Source: an uncultured Prevotella sp. (GTDB taxonomy: Bacteria > Bacteroidota > Bacteroidia > Bacteroidales > Bacteroidaceae). Taken from it: 21,150 nucleotides of DNA. The position numbers were made by a program, and so were the translations under genes. Below the pieces are notes generated by a model. That model saw nothing but the letters and a program-made list of their open reading frames with translations. It did no database searches and was not told the DNA's origin. Positions 7,205-15,646 of the stretch are shown one piece after another; position 1 is the stretch's first letter; each line of letters opens with the position of its first letter. The stretch is taken from contig CAKPST010000042.1 of NCBI GenBank assembly GCA_934183355.1, positions 1 through 21,150 on the forward strand, in the 5' to 3' direction.

Positions 7205-7239
7205 TAAGCTTTAAATGTTCTGACCAAAAACCTAAAGTA

Positions 7240-8391
7240 ATGAAATCAGTTAGATTTATAATAGTGGTGCTTCTATGCCTTGTGTCTGCCTTAGGCTGCT
7301 ATGCAGTGGAGCGTGTCATCCTTGTTGGTCCGAAGACTATCGGACCCGCATGGAAAGACCGGATAGTGCTTGAGTCACGCCTCTTTGCCGAAGCTGAGGC
7401 TGGCGACGTGCTCACCGTGTACACCGATGGCTTCAAACGTTCGTCGCAAGGCACATTTCAGAATCCTAATGATTGGCAGGCTATAGCCGAGCAATATAAG
7501 TATTTCGGCATTGCTGGACCGTTTCGCATGACTATCACTGCCGATATGCTTCCCGTTCTGAAGCAATATGGAGTGTGCATAGGTGGACACGACTACCGCA
7601 TACTATATGCAACGCTCTCTAACGCTGCCGACTATCAGGAGAATATAGTGTGGACCGGACCTGCCGCCAAGATGGATAGCAACTGGAGTGGATGTGCCGA
7701 GATTAAGGGCAAGGCTCTGGCTGCATTGAAGGTTGGTGATGCCTTGAAGCTGCATGTCAGCAAGACAAAGCCAGGTTCGGCAGTGAAGATAATGGATCTG
7801 ACATGGAATCCTATCGACAAGACAGTAGACGGCGCACCCGTTGGTGGCGATTCGTTCATGTATTATATTGATGATGAGGCTCCGTTCATCAAGCTTCAGC
7901 TTGCCGGCGGTGGCGAGAATGTAGCCATGCGCATAGGTGGCAAGGACTATCAGCTCGACCAGTTGAGCATAGTGTCGTTTGTAGGTCAACGCTCTGACGA
8001 CACATCCACAGCCCAACGCGCACCAAAAGAGTATAAACTAAAGCCTGGCGAACTATTTCATGGCGAGCAGACTTTCCCCAACGACTGGAGCGCCAACCTA
8101 CGCATCACTGCCGAACCATTTCAGCATTCTACCCAGAACGATGTGCTCGTCATCAGCTATAAGTTGCTGCCGAAGCAGGAGGGTATTGTTCCGCAGATGT
8201 CGCTCCGCGAGAATCATGGCAAGTGGCACGACCTTTCTGGGGCTATCGAACCGCAGTGGCAGACACTCGACGGCAACGATGTAGTGCTTACCTTCGACGC
8301 CACATCGCTCGACAATGTCAAGACATCCGGACTGGTGGTGACAGGTCGTGGATTTGTATTGAACAGAATAGAATTGATGCATATAGAATAA
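7240..8391 (+). CDS. Secreted three-repeat beta-sandwich protein, putative glycan binder
   Basis: This 383-residue protein has a signal peptide (about 1-22, ending GCYAVE; the Cys is not in a good lipobox). I do not recognise a named family. It contains three diverged copies of one domain, at about 24-125, 130-255 and 270-383. Each opens with a short strand and a W (GPAW, SNWSG, NDWSA), continues with a GD-h-h strand in the first two, and closes with a G-h-x-h-x-G-x-x-h-x-h strand (GVCIGGHDYRI, NVAMRIGGKDYQLDQL, GLVVTGRGFVLNRIEL). The same domain occurs twice in the protein at 14668-15504. It sits 21 bp before susC, so a role in binding mannan at the cell surface or in the periplasm is plausible but unproven. 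Confidence 0.75.
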   Translation: MKSVRFIIVVLLCLVSALGCYAVERVILVGPKTIGPAWKDRIVLESRLFAEAEAGDVLTVYTDGFKRSSQGTFQNPNDWQAIAEQYKYFGIAGPFRMTITADMLPVLKQYGVCIGGHDYRILYATLSNAADYQENIVWTGPAAKMDSNWSGCAEIKGKALAALKVGDALKLHVSKTKPGSAVKIMDLTWNPIDKTVDGAPVGGDSFMYYIDDEAPFIKLQLAGGGENVAMRIGGKDYQLDQLSIVSFVGQRSDDTSTAQRAPKEYKLKPGELFHGEQTFPNDWSANLRITAEPFQHSTQNDVLVISYKLLPKQEGIVPQMSLRENHGKWHDLSGAIEPQWQTLDGNDVVLTFDATSLDNVKTSGLVVTGRGFVLNRIELMHIE

Positions 8392-8412
8392 AATAATAAA
8401 TAACTAAAAACA

Positions 8413-11400
8413 ATGTCTAAAAAGTTATTCTTAAATGTTGTGCTTTTGCTGATAAGCATAAGCATATACGCACAGACAGCCATCAAGGGTAAGGTGTTTG
8501 ATGGAGCTATGAACAACGAGCCTATGATAGGTGCAAGTGTTCAGGTGCCAGGCACTAATGTTGGAGGTGTCACCGACATAAATGGCGCTTTCTCATTCAC
8601 ATTGCCACAGGGCAAGTCTATCATTCAAGTTTCGATGGTCGGATATAAGACCCAAGTGATTAACTTAAAGGGCAAGTCGTACATTGAGGTGACTCTTAAG
8701 GAGGATGCCGAGGTAATGGACGAGGTGGTTGTCATAGGATATGGTACGATGAAGAAGCGCGACCTCACAGGTTCAATGACACAGATTAAGAGCGACGAGC
8801 TTATGAAGGGTGGTACCTCCGATGTGGCTCACGGTCTGCAGGGTAAGATTGCTGGTGTCAACATTTCGCAGAACGACGGTTCGCCTGGTGCTGGTGTGAG
8901 CATCACTGTGCGTGGAGCCAACTCGTTCACCACATCGTCGCAGCCTCTTTATATTGTCGATGGCGTTCCTTATGGCACCGACCCTAACGGTGCTCCTAAG
9001 AGTGGTGCCAACGATGGCAACAACCAATCGACTTCGCCTCTGTCGATGATCAATCCTAACGACATCGAGAAAATTGAGGTATTGAAGGACGCTTCGGCTA
9101 CAGCTATATATGGTTCGCGTGGTGCCAATGGTGTTGTCATCATCACTACGAAGCGCGGACAGAAGGGCGACGGCAAACCAAAGGTTGAGTTCAACTCCAA
9201 GTGGAGCGTATCGAACATCGCCAAACGTGTCAATGTGCTCGACGCTCGCACATACGCTCTCTATCAGAATGAGGCTGCCGAGAATAGCCGCTACTACGAG
9301 GGTGGCACACAGAAGAATCCATATACTGGCGAGTGGGAATATCCCTACGTTGGCAATGGCTACGTATACAGCAAGGGTACATACAATCCTTCGCCTGACG
9401 ACTTCCTCAATCCTGGCATACGTCAGGACGAATATGGCAACGTCGACGAGGTGGCAGGAGCCGACTGGCAGGACGAAATCTATCGCACTGGTTGGCAGCA
9501 AGACTACAGTCTCAGCGTAAGTGGAGGCAGCGACCAGGGATGGTACAGCTTCTCGGGCAACTATACCACACAGGACGGTATCATACGCAACACTGGTTTC
9601 GACCGCTACGGCGTGTCGCTCAACATTGGCAGACACATCAACAAGTACTTGGAGATAGGTGCAAGCTCGTTCTTCACCAACACCGTGACCAACTTCCAGC
9701 GCACCAATTCGGAGAATACGGGCATCATCCGTTCGGCTCTTATCTTCCCATCTACATATGGAGTACACACTTCTACCGAACAGCTCGACGAACTCAACTG
9801 GCTCGCTGCCAACCCATACAATTATGTACACGGTGCTAAGGACGAGTTGAAGCAGATATCATGGTTCTCAAGTTCGTATCTTGAGGCTAAGATAACATCA
9901 TGGCTTAAGTTCCGCCAGAACCTCGGTCTTGGCTACAACGACGGTCATCGTGGCACCTACTACGACCGCCACACTCAGGAGGGCAAGGCTCCATACAACG
10001 GCAAGGGCGGCAAGGCTTCTAACATTTGGAAGAGCATGACAGCCGAGAGCATCCTCACCTTCGACAAGACATGGGGCATGCACGCTATCAATGCAGTGGC
10101 TGGTATGACCTTTGAGAAAGGTGTTGGCGAGACGGAATCAATGACTGCCACCAACTTCCCTACCGATATGACCAAGGATGCCGACATGTCGTTGGCTCTT
10201 GATCGTGCTGTTATCGCTTCAAGCAAGACCGAACAGACTCTTGAGTCGTTCCTTGCCCGCATCAACTATACGCTCAATGGCAAGTATATGTTTACAGGTA
10301 GTGTGCGTACCGACGGCAGCTCAAGCTTTGCCAAGAATCATAAGTGGGCTACATTCTTCTCGGGAGCCTTCGCATGGCGTGCCAGTGACGAGGCTTTCAT
10401 CAAGAATCTCAACATATTCAGCAACCTTAAGTTCCGTCTGAGCTATGGCGAGACAGGTAATCAGGGCATCGGTGCCTATCGCACACTGAGCATTCTCAAT
10501 GCCGCCAACTATCCTTACAACGGAACATTGCAGAACGGCTATTCGCTCATCGACTGGCGCGGACCTACCAATCCCGACCTTAAGTGGGAGACAACTGCAC
10601 AGTTCAACGCCGGTATCGACTTCGGATTCTTCGACAACCGCTTGCAGTTCACTGTCGACTACTATTACAAGAAGACACGCGACCTGCTGCAGAACGTAAC
10701 TATTCCGGCAAGTTCGGGCTTCGGACAGATGCTTATCAATTCGGGCAATGTCACCAACGAGGGTCTTGAGTTCACACTCAACTATGCCGTGCTGACAAAG
10801 ACTCCGGTGAAGTGGAACATCTCAGCCAACCTCGCCATGAACCGCAACCGTATTAGCGGACTCGAAGGCGACCAGTATGCTACGGCTCTTTGGAGCAAGG
10901 CCGACCAGATGTACTTGCAGCGCAACGGATGTCCGATAGGTACAATCTTCGGATATGTAGAGGATGGATTCTACGACAACATTGCCGAGGTGCGCTCGTT
11001 CAAGGAGTATGCCAACCTCTCCGACCGCGAGGCTCTGAAGCATGTGGGCGAGATAAAGTATCGCGACCTCAACGGCGACGGCTATATCACAGAGAAGGAC
11101 CGCACCATCATTGGCAACACCAACCCCGACTTCACCTACGGCTTCACATCCAATCTGTCGTGGAAGAACTTCAACCTTTCGTTTATGATGCAGGGTAGTC
11201 AGGGCAACGACATTTTCAACTATAACCTTACTGACATTCAGATGTCAAATATCGGTAATATCACCGTCGATGCTTACAACTCGCGTTGGACACCCGAAAC
11301 TGCAGCAACAGCCAAGTGGCCTAAGGCTACAGCAGGCTATACACGTACATGGCTGATGAGCGACCGATTCATCGAGAACGGCAGCTATCTGAAGATGAAG

Positions 11401-11616
11401 TACATCACACTGGGTTATGACTTCGTTCATCCCACCAAGTTCATCGAGAAGATAGGCTTGACGTTCACTGCCAACAACCTCTTCACCATAACCAACTACA
11501 GCTGGTTTGACCCCGATGTGAACGCAGGTGGCAACAATGCAGCTTGTCCTGGTGTCGACAGCTACTCTTATCCAAGTTCGCGCAGCTTTGCATTCGGACT
11601 GAACATCGTTTTCTAA
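8413..11616 (+). CDS. susC: SusC-type TonB-dependent outer-membrane transporter
   Basis: This 1067-residue protein has a signal peptide (about 1-20, ending SIYAQ) and a carboxypeptidase-like regulatory domain (about 23-95, GKVFDGAMNNEPMIGASVQV). A TonB-box region follows (VMDEVVVIGYGTMKKRDLTGS from 101), then the plug domain with LQGKIAGVNI, YIVDGVPYG and IEVLKDASATAIYGSRGANG. The rest is a long beta-barrel ending in the hydrophobic SFAFGLNIVF expected for the outer-membrane assembly signal. It imports oligosaccharides with the SusD partner encoded immediately downstream. The specific ligand, mannan-derived oligosaccharide, is inferred from the enzymes around it. Confidence 0.96.
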   Translation: MSKKLFLNVVLLLISISIYAQTAIKGKVFDGAMNNEPMIGASVQVPGTNVGGVTDINGAFSFTLPQGKSIIQVSMVGYKTQVINLKGKSYIEVTLKEDAEVMDEVVVIGYGTMKKRDLTGSMTQIKSDELMKGGTSDVAHGLQGKIAGVNISQNDGSPGAGVSITVRGANSFTTSSQPLYIVDGVPYGTDPNGAPKSGANDGNNQSTSPLSMINPNDIEKIEVLKDASATAIYGSRGANGVVIITTKRGQKGDGKPKVEFNSKWSVSNIAKRVNVLDARTYALYQNEAAENSRYYEGGTQKNPYTGEWEYPYVGNGYVYSKGTYNPSPDDFLNPGIRQDEYGNVDEVAGADWQDEIYRTGWQQDYSLSVSGGSDQGWYSFSGNYTTQDGIIRNTGFDRYGVSLNIGRHINKYLEIGASSFFTNTVTNFQRTNSENTGIIRSALIFPSTYGVHTSTEQLDELNWLAANPYNYVHGAKDELKQISWFSSSYLEAKITSWLKFRQNLGLGYNDGHRGTYYDRHTQEGKAPYNGKGGKASNIWKSMTAESILTFDKTWGMHAINAVAGMTFEKGVGETESMTATNFPTDMTKDADMSLALDRAVIASSKTEQTLESFLARINYTLNGKYMFTGSVRTDGSSSFAKNHKWATFFSGAFAWRASDEAFIKNLNIFSNLKFRLSYGETGNQGIGAYRTLSILNAANYPYNGTLQNGYSLIDWRGPTNPDLKWETTAQFNAGIDFGFFDNRLQFTVDYYYKKTRDLLQNVTIPASSGFGQMLINSGNVTNEGLEFTLNYAVLTKTPVKWNISANLAMNRNRISGLEGDQYATALWSKADQMYLQRNGCPIGTIFGYVEDGFYDNIAEVRSFKEYANLSDREALKHVGEIKYRDLNGDGYITEKDRTIIGNTNPDFTYGFTSNLSWKNFNLSFMMQGSQGNDIFNYNLTDIQMSNIGNITVDAYNSRWTPETAATAKWPKATAGYTRTWLMSDRFIENGSYLKMKYITLGYDFVHPTKFIEKIGLTFTANNLFTITNYSWFDPDVNAGGNNAACPGVDSYSYPSSRSFAFGLNIVF

Positions 11617-11639
11617 CAATCTAAATGACTCATACAAAA

Positions 11640-13391
11640 ATGAAAAAGAATATATTATCCGTCCTCACCCTTGCAGCTGCGGCTCTTTGCCTCACAAGCT
11701 GCGACAGTTGGATAGAGGAGAATCCCGACGGCCAGATAACCGAAGAGAAGGTGGGCGACAGCGAAGATGCTGCAAAGTCGTGGGTGACTGGTGTGTACAG
11801 CAAGTGGATTTACGACATGTTCTGCTGGGGCTACTTCCCGCGTGTATTGGAGATTGATGCCGACTACATATCTGGTCCCGACTGGATGTTCAACAAGTTC
11901 GGCACTGGCAACTTCCAGGGCGAGAACGACGTCACCGACGCCTTGTGGAAAGGCTGTTACGGACTCATTGCCCGTGCCAACAAGGCTGAGAACCGCATCG
12001 AAGAGATGCGCAACATCACCGAGACACAGAAGAACAACTTCATTGGTGAGGTGCGCTTCCAGAAGGCGCTTGCCTACTTCCTGCTTGTGCGTGCCTACGG
12101 CGAGGTGCCCATTCAGGCCAACGACTCGAAGTATGAGAATATAAGCCAGCCGCGCCAGTCGGTCGACAAGGTTTACGAATACATCACTTCTACACTGGAG
12201 TCGGCTGCAACGATGATGTACAAGAACACCGACGCTGCATGGCAGGCAGGTCATGCTTCTGCCGGATCGGCTGCCGGACTGCTTGCCAAGGTGTACGCCA
12301 CAGAGGCTGCATCGGCTATGCCAGCTGGAACGGAGATTACTATACGCTCGGGCAAGACCTACAACGGTTCGGGCGACACGCAGACTTACGCCCCATTGCG
12401 CAGCATAACATTGCAGAAGCAAGCTGTCAGCGGATACGAACAGCTCGACGCTAAGGCTCTCTATCAGAAGGCTGCTGACTGGGCTAAGGACGTTATCGAC
12501 GGCAAGTACGGTTCGTACGAACTGCTTGCTTACGACAATCTCTGGAAGAGAGTTAACGCTACGGCAAGCGAGTTTATGTTCTCTGTGGGCAGCGTTAGCG
12601 GCGATGCTACCTACAAGAACGCCATCCATACACAGTATGCAGGCTATAAGACGGCTGCAGGTTCCGACTTTATTCAGGAGGGTGGATGGATTGGTTGCAC
12701 ACGCCACTGGTACGACCTCTTCGACCACGACGATCTGCGCATCGTTAAGGGTGTGAAGCATCGCTGGCGTGCCTACACTCAGGAGCAGTCGAACTCAGGT
12801 TTCTACTATCCTAATGATGAGGAGTACACACTCAAGGCTACGGGCTACAACCTCAACGGCGAGAAAGTGGCTGACCCTACAGGCATTTATGCCGACGGTG
12901 TGAGCTACTACTACTCGATGGACTCGCAGTGTCTGGCGTTCACCACAAAGTATGACGACGTAACTAACGATGCCATTAAGGATGCCGACTGCAACTGGCC
13001 GTTCCTTCGTTATGCCGATGTGCTGCTCGTTTATGCCGAGGCTGAGAACGAGTTGGGCAATGCCGACAATGCAGTGAAGTATCTTAATAATGTACGCGAA
13101 CGCTCTAATGCCACTGAGGCAGTGCTCGAAGGCAACGGTGCACTTGATACTCAGCTCAAGCGTCGTTCGGCTATCATCGAGGAGCGTGCCAAGGAGTTTG
13201 CATGCGAGGGCGACCGCCGTTGGGACCTAATTCGTTGGGGCATCTATCTCGACGCTATGAACGCTCTCGAAGGTTCCGACGACTCGGGTGTAAGCAAGGT
13301 GCGCCAGTCGCGTTGTCTGCTCTATCCGCTTCCAGCTTCGGAGATTAATACCAACAAGTATATCACGAAGAACAATCCGGGATGGAACTAA
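11640..13391 (+). CDS. susD: SusD/RagB-family outer-membrane lipoprotein
   Basis: A starch-binding SusD/RagB protein of 583 residues from ATG 11640. The frame also allows ATG 11625, but 11640 begins the classic MKKNILSV signal sequence. The lipobox is CLTSC, giving a lipidated Cys and an acidic stretch (DSWIEENPDG) suited to surface export. The C-terminal part has RRSAIIEERAKEFACEGDRRWDLIRWG and ends LYPLPASEINTNKYITKNNPGWN, both hallmarks of the family. It forms the lid of the SusC barrel and helps capture glycan. It begins 23 bp after the susC stop and is followed by an AT-rich direct-repeat spacer before the next lipoprotein. Confidence 0.96.
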   Translation: MKKNILSVLTLAAAALCLTSCDSWIEENPDGQITEEKVGDSEDAAKSWVTGVYSKWIYDMFCWGYFPRVLEIDADYISGPDWMFNKFGTGNFQGENDVTDALWKGCYGLIARANKAENRIEEMRNITETQKNNFIGEVRFQKALAYFLLVRAYGEVPIQANDSKYENISQPRQSVDKVYEYITSTLESAATMMYKNTDAAWQAGHASAGSAAGLLAKVYATEAASAMPAGTEITIRSGKTYNGSGDTQTYAPLRSITLQKQAVSGYEQLDAKALYQKAADWAKDVIDGKYGSYELLAYDNLWKRVNATASEFMFSVGSVSGDATYKNAIHTQYAGYKTAAGSDFIQEGGWIGCTRHWYDLFDHDDLRIVKGVKHRWRAYTQEQSNSGFYYPNDEEYTLKATGYNLNGEKVADPTGIYADGVSYYYSMDSQCLAFTTKYDDVTNDAIKDADCNWPFLRYADVLLVYAEAENELGNADNAVKYLNNVRERSNATEAVLEGNGALDTQLKRRSAIIEERAKEFACEGDRRWDLIRWGIYLDAMNALEGSDDSGVSKVRQSRCLLYPLPASEINTNKYITKNNPGWN

Positions 13392-13394
13392 TGG

Positions 13395-13449
13395 GAGTTA
13401 CGAGTTAGGAATTACGAGTTACGAATTAGGAATTTTGAATTTTGAATTA
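13395..13449. repeat. Short direct repeats in the susD-SGBP gap
   Basis: The intergenic DNA is built from near-repeats of GAGTTACGA / GAGTTAGGAATTACGA, followed by two copies of GAATTTT. It covers most of the 68 bp between the susD stop and the next ATG. Such low-complexity spacers are frequent in Bacteroidales intergenic DNA. No hairpin or terminator was seen, so readthrough within the operon is likely. Confidence 0.8.
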
Positions 13450-13459
13450 TTTAGGACAA

Positions 13460-14650
13460 ATGAAACATAACAGATTTCACATAAGAGCAATTGCAGCCAT
13501 CTTTGCGGCTGCAACGCTCTCCATGACACTTGTTTCGTGCGACGACATCGTCGAATTCAACGACGGATATACCGCTGCCGACAAGATGGCTAATGCCGGA
13601 GCGCCCGAGATAAAGGCTGTCTATAACATAGGCGACACTGCACTCACAACACCTATCACCCAGGCGGAGATTGGTACGATGGTGCGCATTGAGGGTAAGA
13701 ACCTCAACAACGTCAAGTCGATAACTTTCAATACTGTGCCAGTGGCGCTCGACGACATCTATACGGCTTCCACTTACGCCAATGTGCGTGTGCCCGAGAC
13801 ACTGTCGTTCGAACATGTCAACAAGATTGAATACACTACCGACCGCGGCTCGGCTTCGTTCGACTTCGTTGTGCCGTTCCCATCGCTCACTGTTGGCTGT
13901 CTTGACAACGAGTTTGCTAATGCTGGCGGAACAGTTACGCTGAGTGGTGCCAACTTCGACGTTTATGAGTTCGGCTCGCAGTCAAAGGTGTTTGTTGGTG
14001 ACAAGGAAGCTACAGTGAGCGACGTAACAAAGCAGTCGATGAAGATACAGATTCCCGAAGGCACTCCCGACAACTCGCTCGTCACGCTGAAGTGGTCGGC
14101 AAGCGACGGTTCGGAGCAGACCGTAAGTCTGCCTTTCCGCCCGACAGCTAATCTTCTCTATGCCGACTTCGACGGTGTATCAATCAGCAAGGACGGTGCT
14201 CTGAACGTAGAAATAGAGGGCGACGATGCCACATCGACAGCTTCTTCGGCTCTCGGCTATAAGCATCTACACTTCACCGGCAATTTCGACGCATGGGCTT
14301 GGAACACCTACGACATCAGCTGTAATATGATTGACGCTGGTGACATGACCAATCTCGACGACTATGTACTGAAGTTTGAGGTGCTCAACACCAAGGATCA
14401 TCCGCTTACAGAGGCTACCGGACTGAAGTTCTGCTTCAACTGGGGCGACTCTTACGCATGGAATCCTGCCGACGGTGCGGGCATAAACACCTTCGGCAAC
14501 TGGCAGACCGTGACACTTCCACTTGCTCCGATGGCAACCAAGGGCATCAGCGCAGCCGAATCATGGCAGACATTGCGAATCACAATGCAGCCCTCGGCAG
14601 CCTACAATGCCGACTTCTGCATAGGAAACATCCGTATAGTAAAAAAATAA
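13460..14650 (+). CDS. IPT/TIG-domain surface glycan-binding lipoprotein (SGBP-B-like)
   Basis: This 396-residue lipoprotein starts at ATG 13460, preceded by AGGA; the longer frame begins with TTG 13442 and is less likely. The lipobox is TLVSC (Cys about 27), followed by acidic residues. Two IPT/TIG immunoglobulin-like domains follow (about 45-140 and 141-225, with IGTMVRIEGKNLNNVKSITF and AGGTVTLSGANF). The C-terminal beta-sandwich (about 230-396) is rich in aromatic residues (NFDAWAWNTYDI, FCFNWGDSYAWNPADGAG). This layout matches surface glycan-binding proteins in the SusE/F position whose C-terminal domain binds the polysaccharide. It probably tethers mannan at the cell surface for SusCD; the ligand is inferred. 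Confidence 0.85.
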   Translation: MKHNRFHIRAIAAIFAAATLSMTLVSCDDIVEFNDGYTAADKMANAGAPEIKAVYNIGDTALTTPITQAEIGTMVRIEGKNLNNVKSITFNTVPVALDDIYTASTYANVRVPETLSFEHVNKIEYTTDRGSASFDFVVPFPSLTVGCLDNEFANAGGTVTLSGANFDVYEFGSQSKVFVGDKEATVSDVTKQSMKIQIPEGTPDNSLVTLKWSASDGSEQTVSLPFRPTANLLYADFDGVSISKDGALNVEIEGDDATSTASSALGYKHLHFTGNFDAWAWNTYDISCNMIDAGDMTNLDDYVLKFEVLNTKDHPLTEATGLKFCFNWGDSYAWNPADGAGINTFGNWQTVTLPLAPMATKGISAAESWQTLRITMQPSAAYNADFCIGNIRIVKK

Positions 14651-14667
14651 CTTAAAACAAAAACAGT

Positions 14668-15504
14668 ATGAAAAGATTCTTTATTTCAACTATCATGTCA
14701 TTCATGTGCTGCGTCTTCATGTCGGCAGCCACAACAGTACTATTCGAAGGCAAGCAGGCGCTCAACTGGAACGACGGCGTGCAGATAGAAGGAGCTAAAT
14801 TGGCAGATGCTCAGGTTGGCGATGTCATCGTTGTTACTACTGAGAATGGCGGTTTCAAACTCGTTGCCAACTATCCTTGGACAGAATTGCTTGTAAGCTC
14901 TGAGTCAACCGGCAACTATGCCATTACTACCGAAACCATCGAGGCAATAAAGTCGAACGGTATACGTGTGCAGGGTGGCGAGGATGTCAATCTGCTCAAG
15001 GTAGAACTCACATCTGAAGCTCCGCAGCCTGCTGAGAAAACTGTTGTTGCCACATTGCTCGATACACCTGCTACAATAGGCAACTGGGACCCAACTGTAG
15101 AGGTTGCAGGTTCGCTCTTTGCCGAGGCTGGTGTAAAGGAAGGCGACTTCTTGCGCATCAACTATACCACTGAGGGCGACGCACAGATACAGCTCTGCGC
15201 CAACAGCCCCGAGTGGCACAACATTCTTGATTGCACCGACCTCGCTGCCAGCAAGACTGTGTTCGATATGGAGCTTACAGCACAGCTTATAGCTGATATC
15301 AGTGCCGACAAGCTCTACATCCAGGGCAAGAACTTCACTATCAACAGTGTTCAGATTGTGCGTGAGGTAGCAACAGCTATCAGTCATGTCACAACATCTG
15401 TCAAGACCGATAATGCAATCTATTCGCTCGACGGACGCAAGCTCAACGCCGTTCCGCAGCACGGACTCTATATTATGAACGGCAAGAAGCACGTCGTACG
15501 CTAA
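14668..15504 (+). CDS. Secreted two-repeat beta-sandwich protein with Prevotella-type C-terminal tail
   Basis: This 278-residue protein has a signal peptide (about 1-20, ending FMSAA) and no lipobox. Two copies of a beta-sandwich domain (about 22-115 and 122-235) follow. Each has an NW motif (LNWND, GNWDP), a GD-h-h strand (GDVIVV, GDFLRI) and a closing G-h-x-h-x-G strand (GIRVQGGEDVNLLKVEL, KLYIQGKNFTINSVQIV). The protein at 7240-8391 has three such units, so the two are paralogues bracketing the SusCD genes. The tail (IYSLDGRKLNAV...GLYIMNGKKHVV) is the widespread Bacteroidales C-terminal region, possibly a type IX secretion signal. It ends the plus operon before the terminator at 15542. 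Probable carbohydrate-binding accessory protein; no catalytic motif seen. Confidence 0.75.
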   Translation: MKRFFISTIMSFMCCVFMSAATTVLFEGKQALNWNDGVQIEGAKLADAQVGDVIVVTTENGGFKLVANYPWTELLVSSESTGNYAITTETIEAIKSNGIRVQGGEDVNLLKVELTSEAPQPAEKTVVATLLDTPATIGNWDPTVEVAGSLFAEAGVKEGDFLRINYTTEGDAQIQLCANSPEWHNILDCTDLAASKTVFDMELTAQLIADISADKLYIQGKNFTINSVQIVREVATAISHVTTSVKTDNAIYSLDGRKLNAVPQHGLYIMNGKKHVVR

Positions 15505-15541
15505 TGTTCACGTAGCACGATTTATAAGGATATAACAATAC

Positions 15542-15595
15542 AAAAAAATCCCGGCAAGCAGTCCTGGTTAACAGGATAGCTTGCCGGGATTTTTT
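15542..15595. terminator. Bidirectional rho-independent terminator
   Basis: ATCCCGGCAAGC (15548-15559) pairs perfectly with GCTTGCCGGGAT (15579-15590). The stem is flanked by seven A on the left and six T on the right, so it works on both strands. A small inner stem (TCCTG/CAGGA) lies in the loop. It separates the plus-strand susCD operon from the convergent GH36 gene. Confidence 0.93.
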
Positions 15596-15612
15596 GTTTT
15601 TATGCTTGGTGC

Positions 15613-15646
15613 AGCGGATACCGGAGATCTCCGCTACTTATCCTAC
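15613..15646. repeat. Small palindromic segment overlapping the GH36 stop, shared with 206-221
   Basis: AGCGGA (15613-15618) pairs with TCCGCT (15630-15635) around the palindrome GGAGATCTCC (15623-15632). The adjacent CCGCTACTTATCCTAC (15631-15646), which includes the GH36 stop codon, is repeated exactly at 206-221. There it is also preceded by a GGA...TCC palindrome (GGAATTCC, 198-205). The repetition marks the left copy as a GH36 3'-end relic. Confidence 0.65.

Noticed and set aside
8773..9831. A 352-codon open frame on the minus strand opposite susC
   Set aside because: The plus strand here encodes unmistakable SusC plug and barrel sequence. The antisense translation is low-complexity Val/Arg/Ser-rich with no recognisable domain, a codon-bias shadow.
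11655..12761. A 368-codon open frame on the minus strand opposite susD
   Set aside because: It covers the SusD coding region exactly out of frame, has no signal, motif or promoter, and is explained by codon bias of the real gene.
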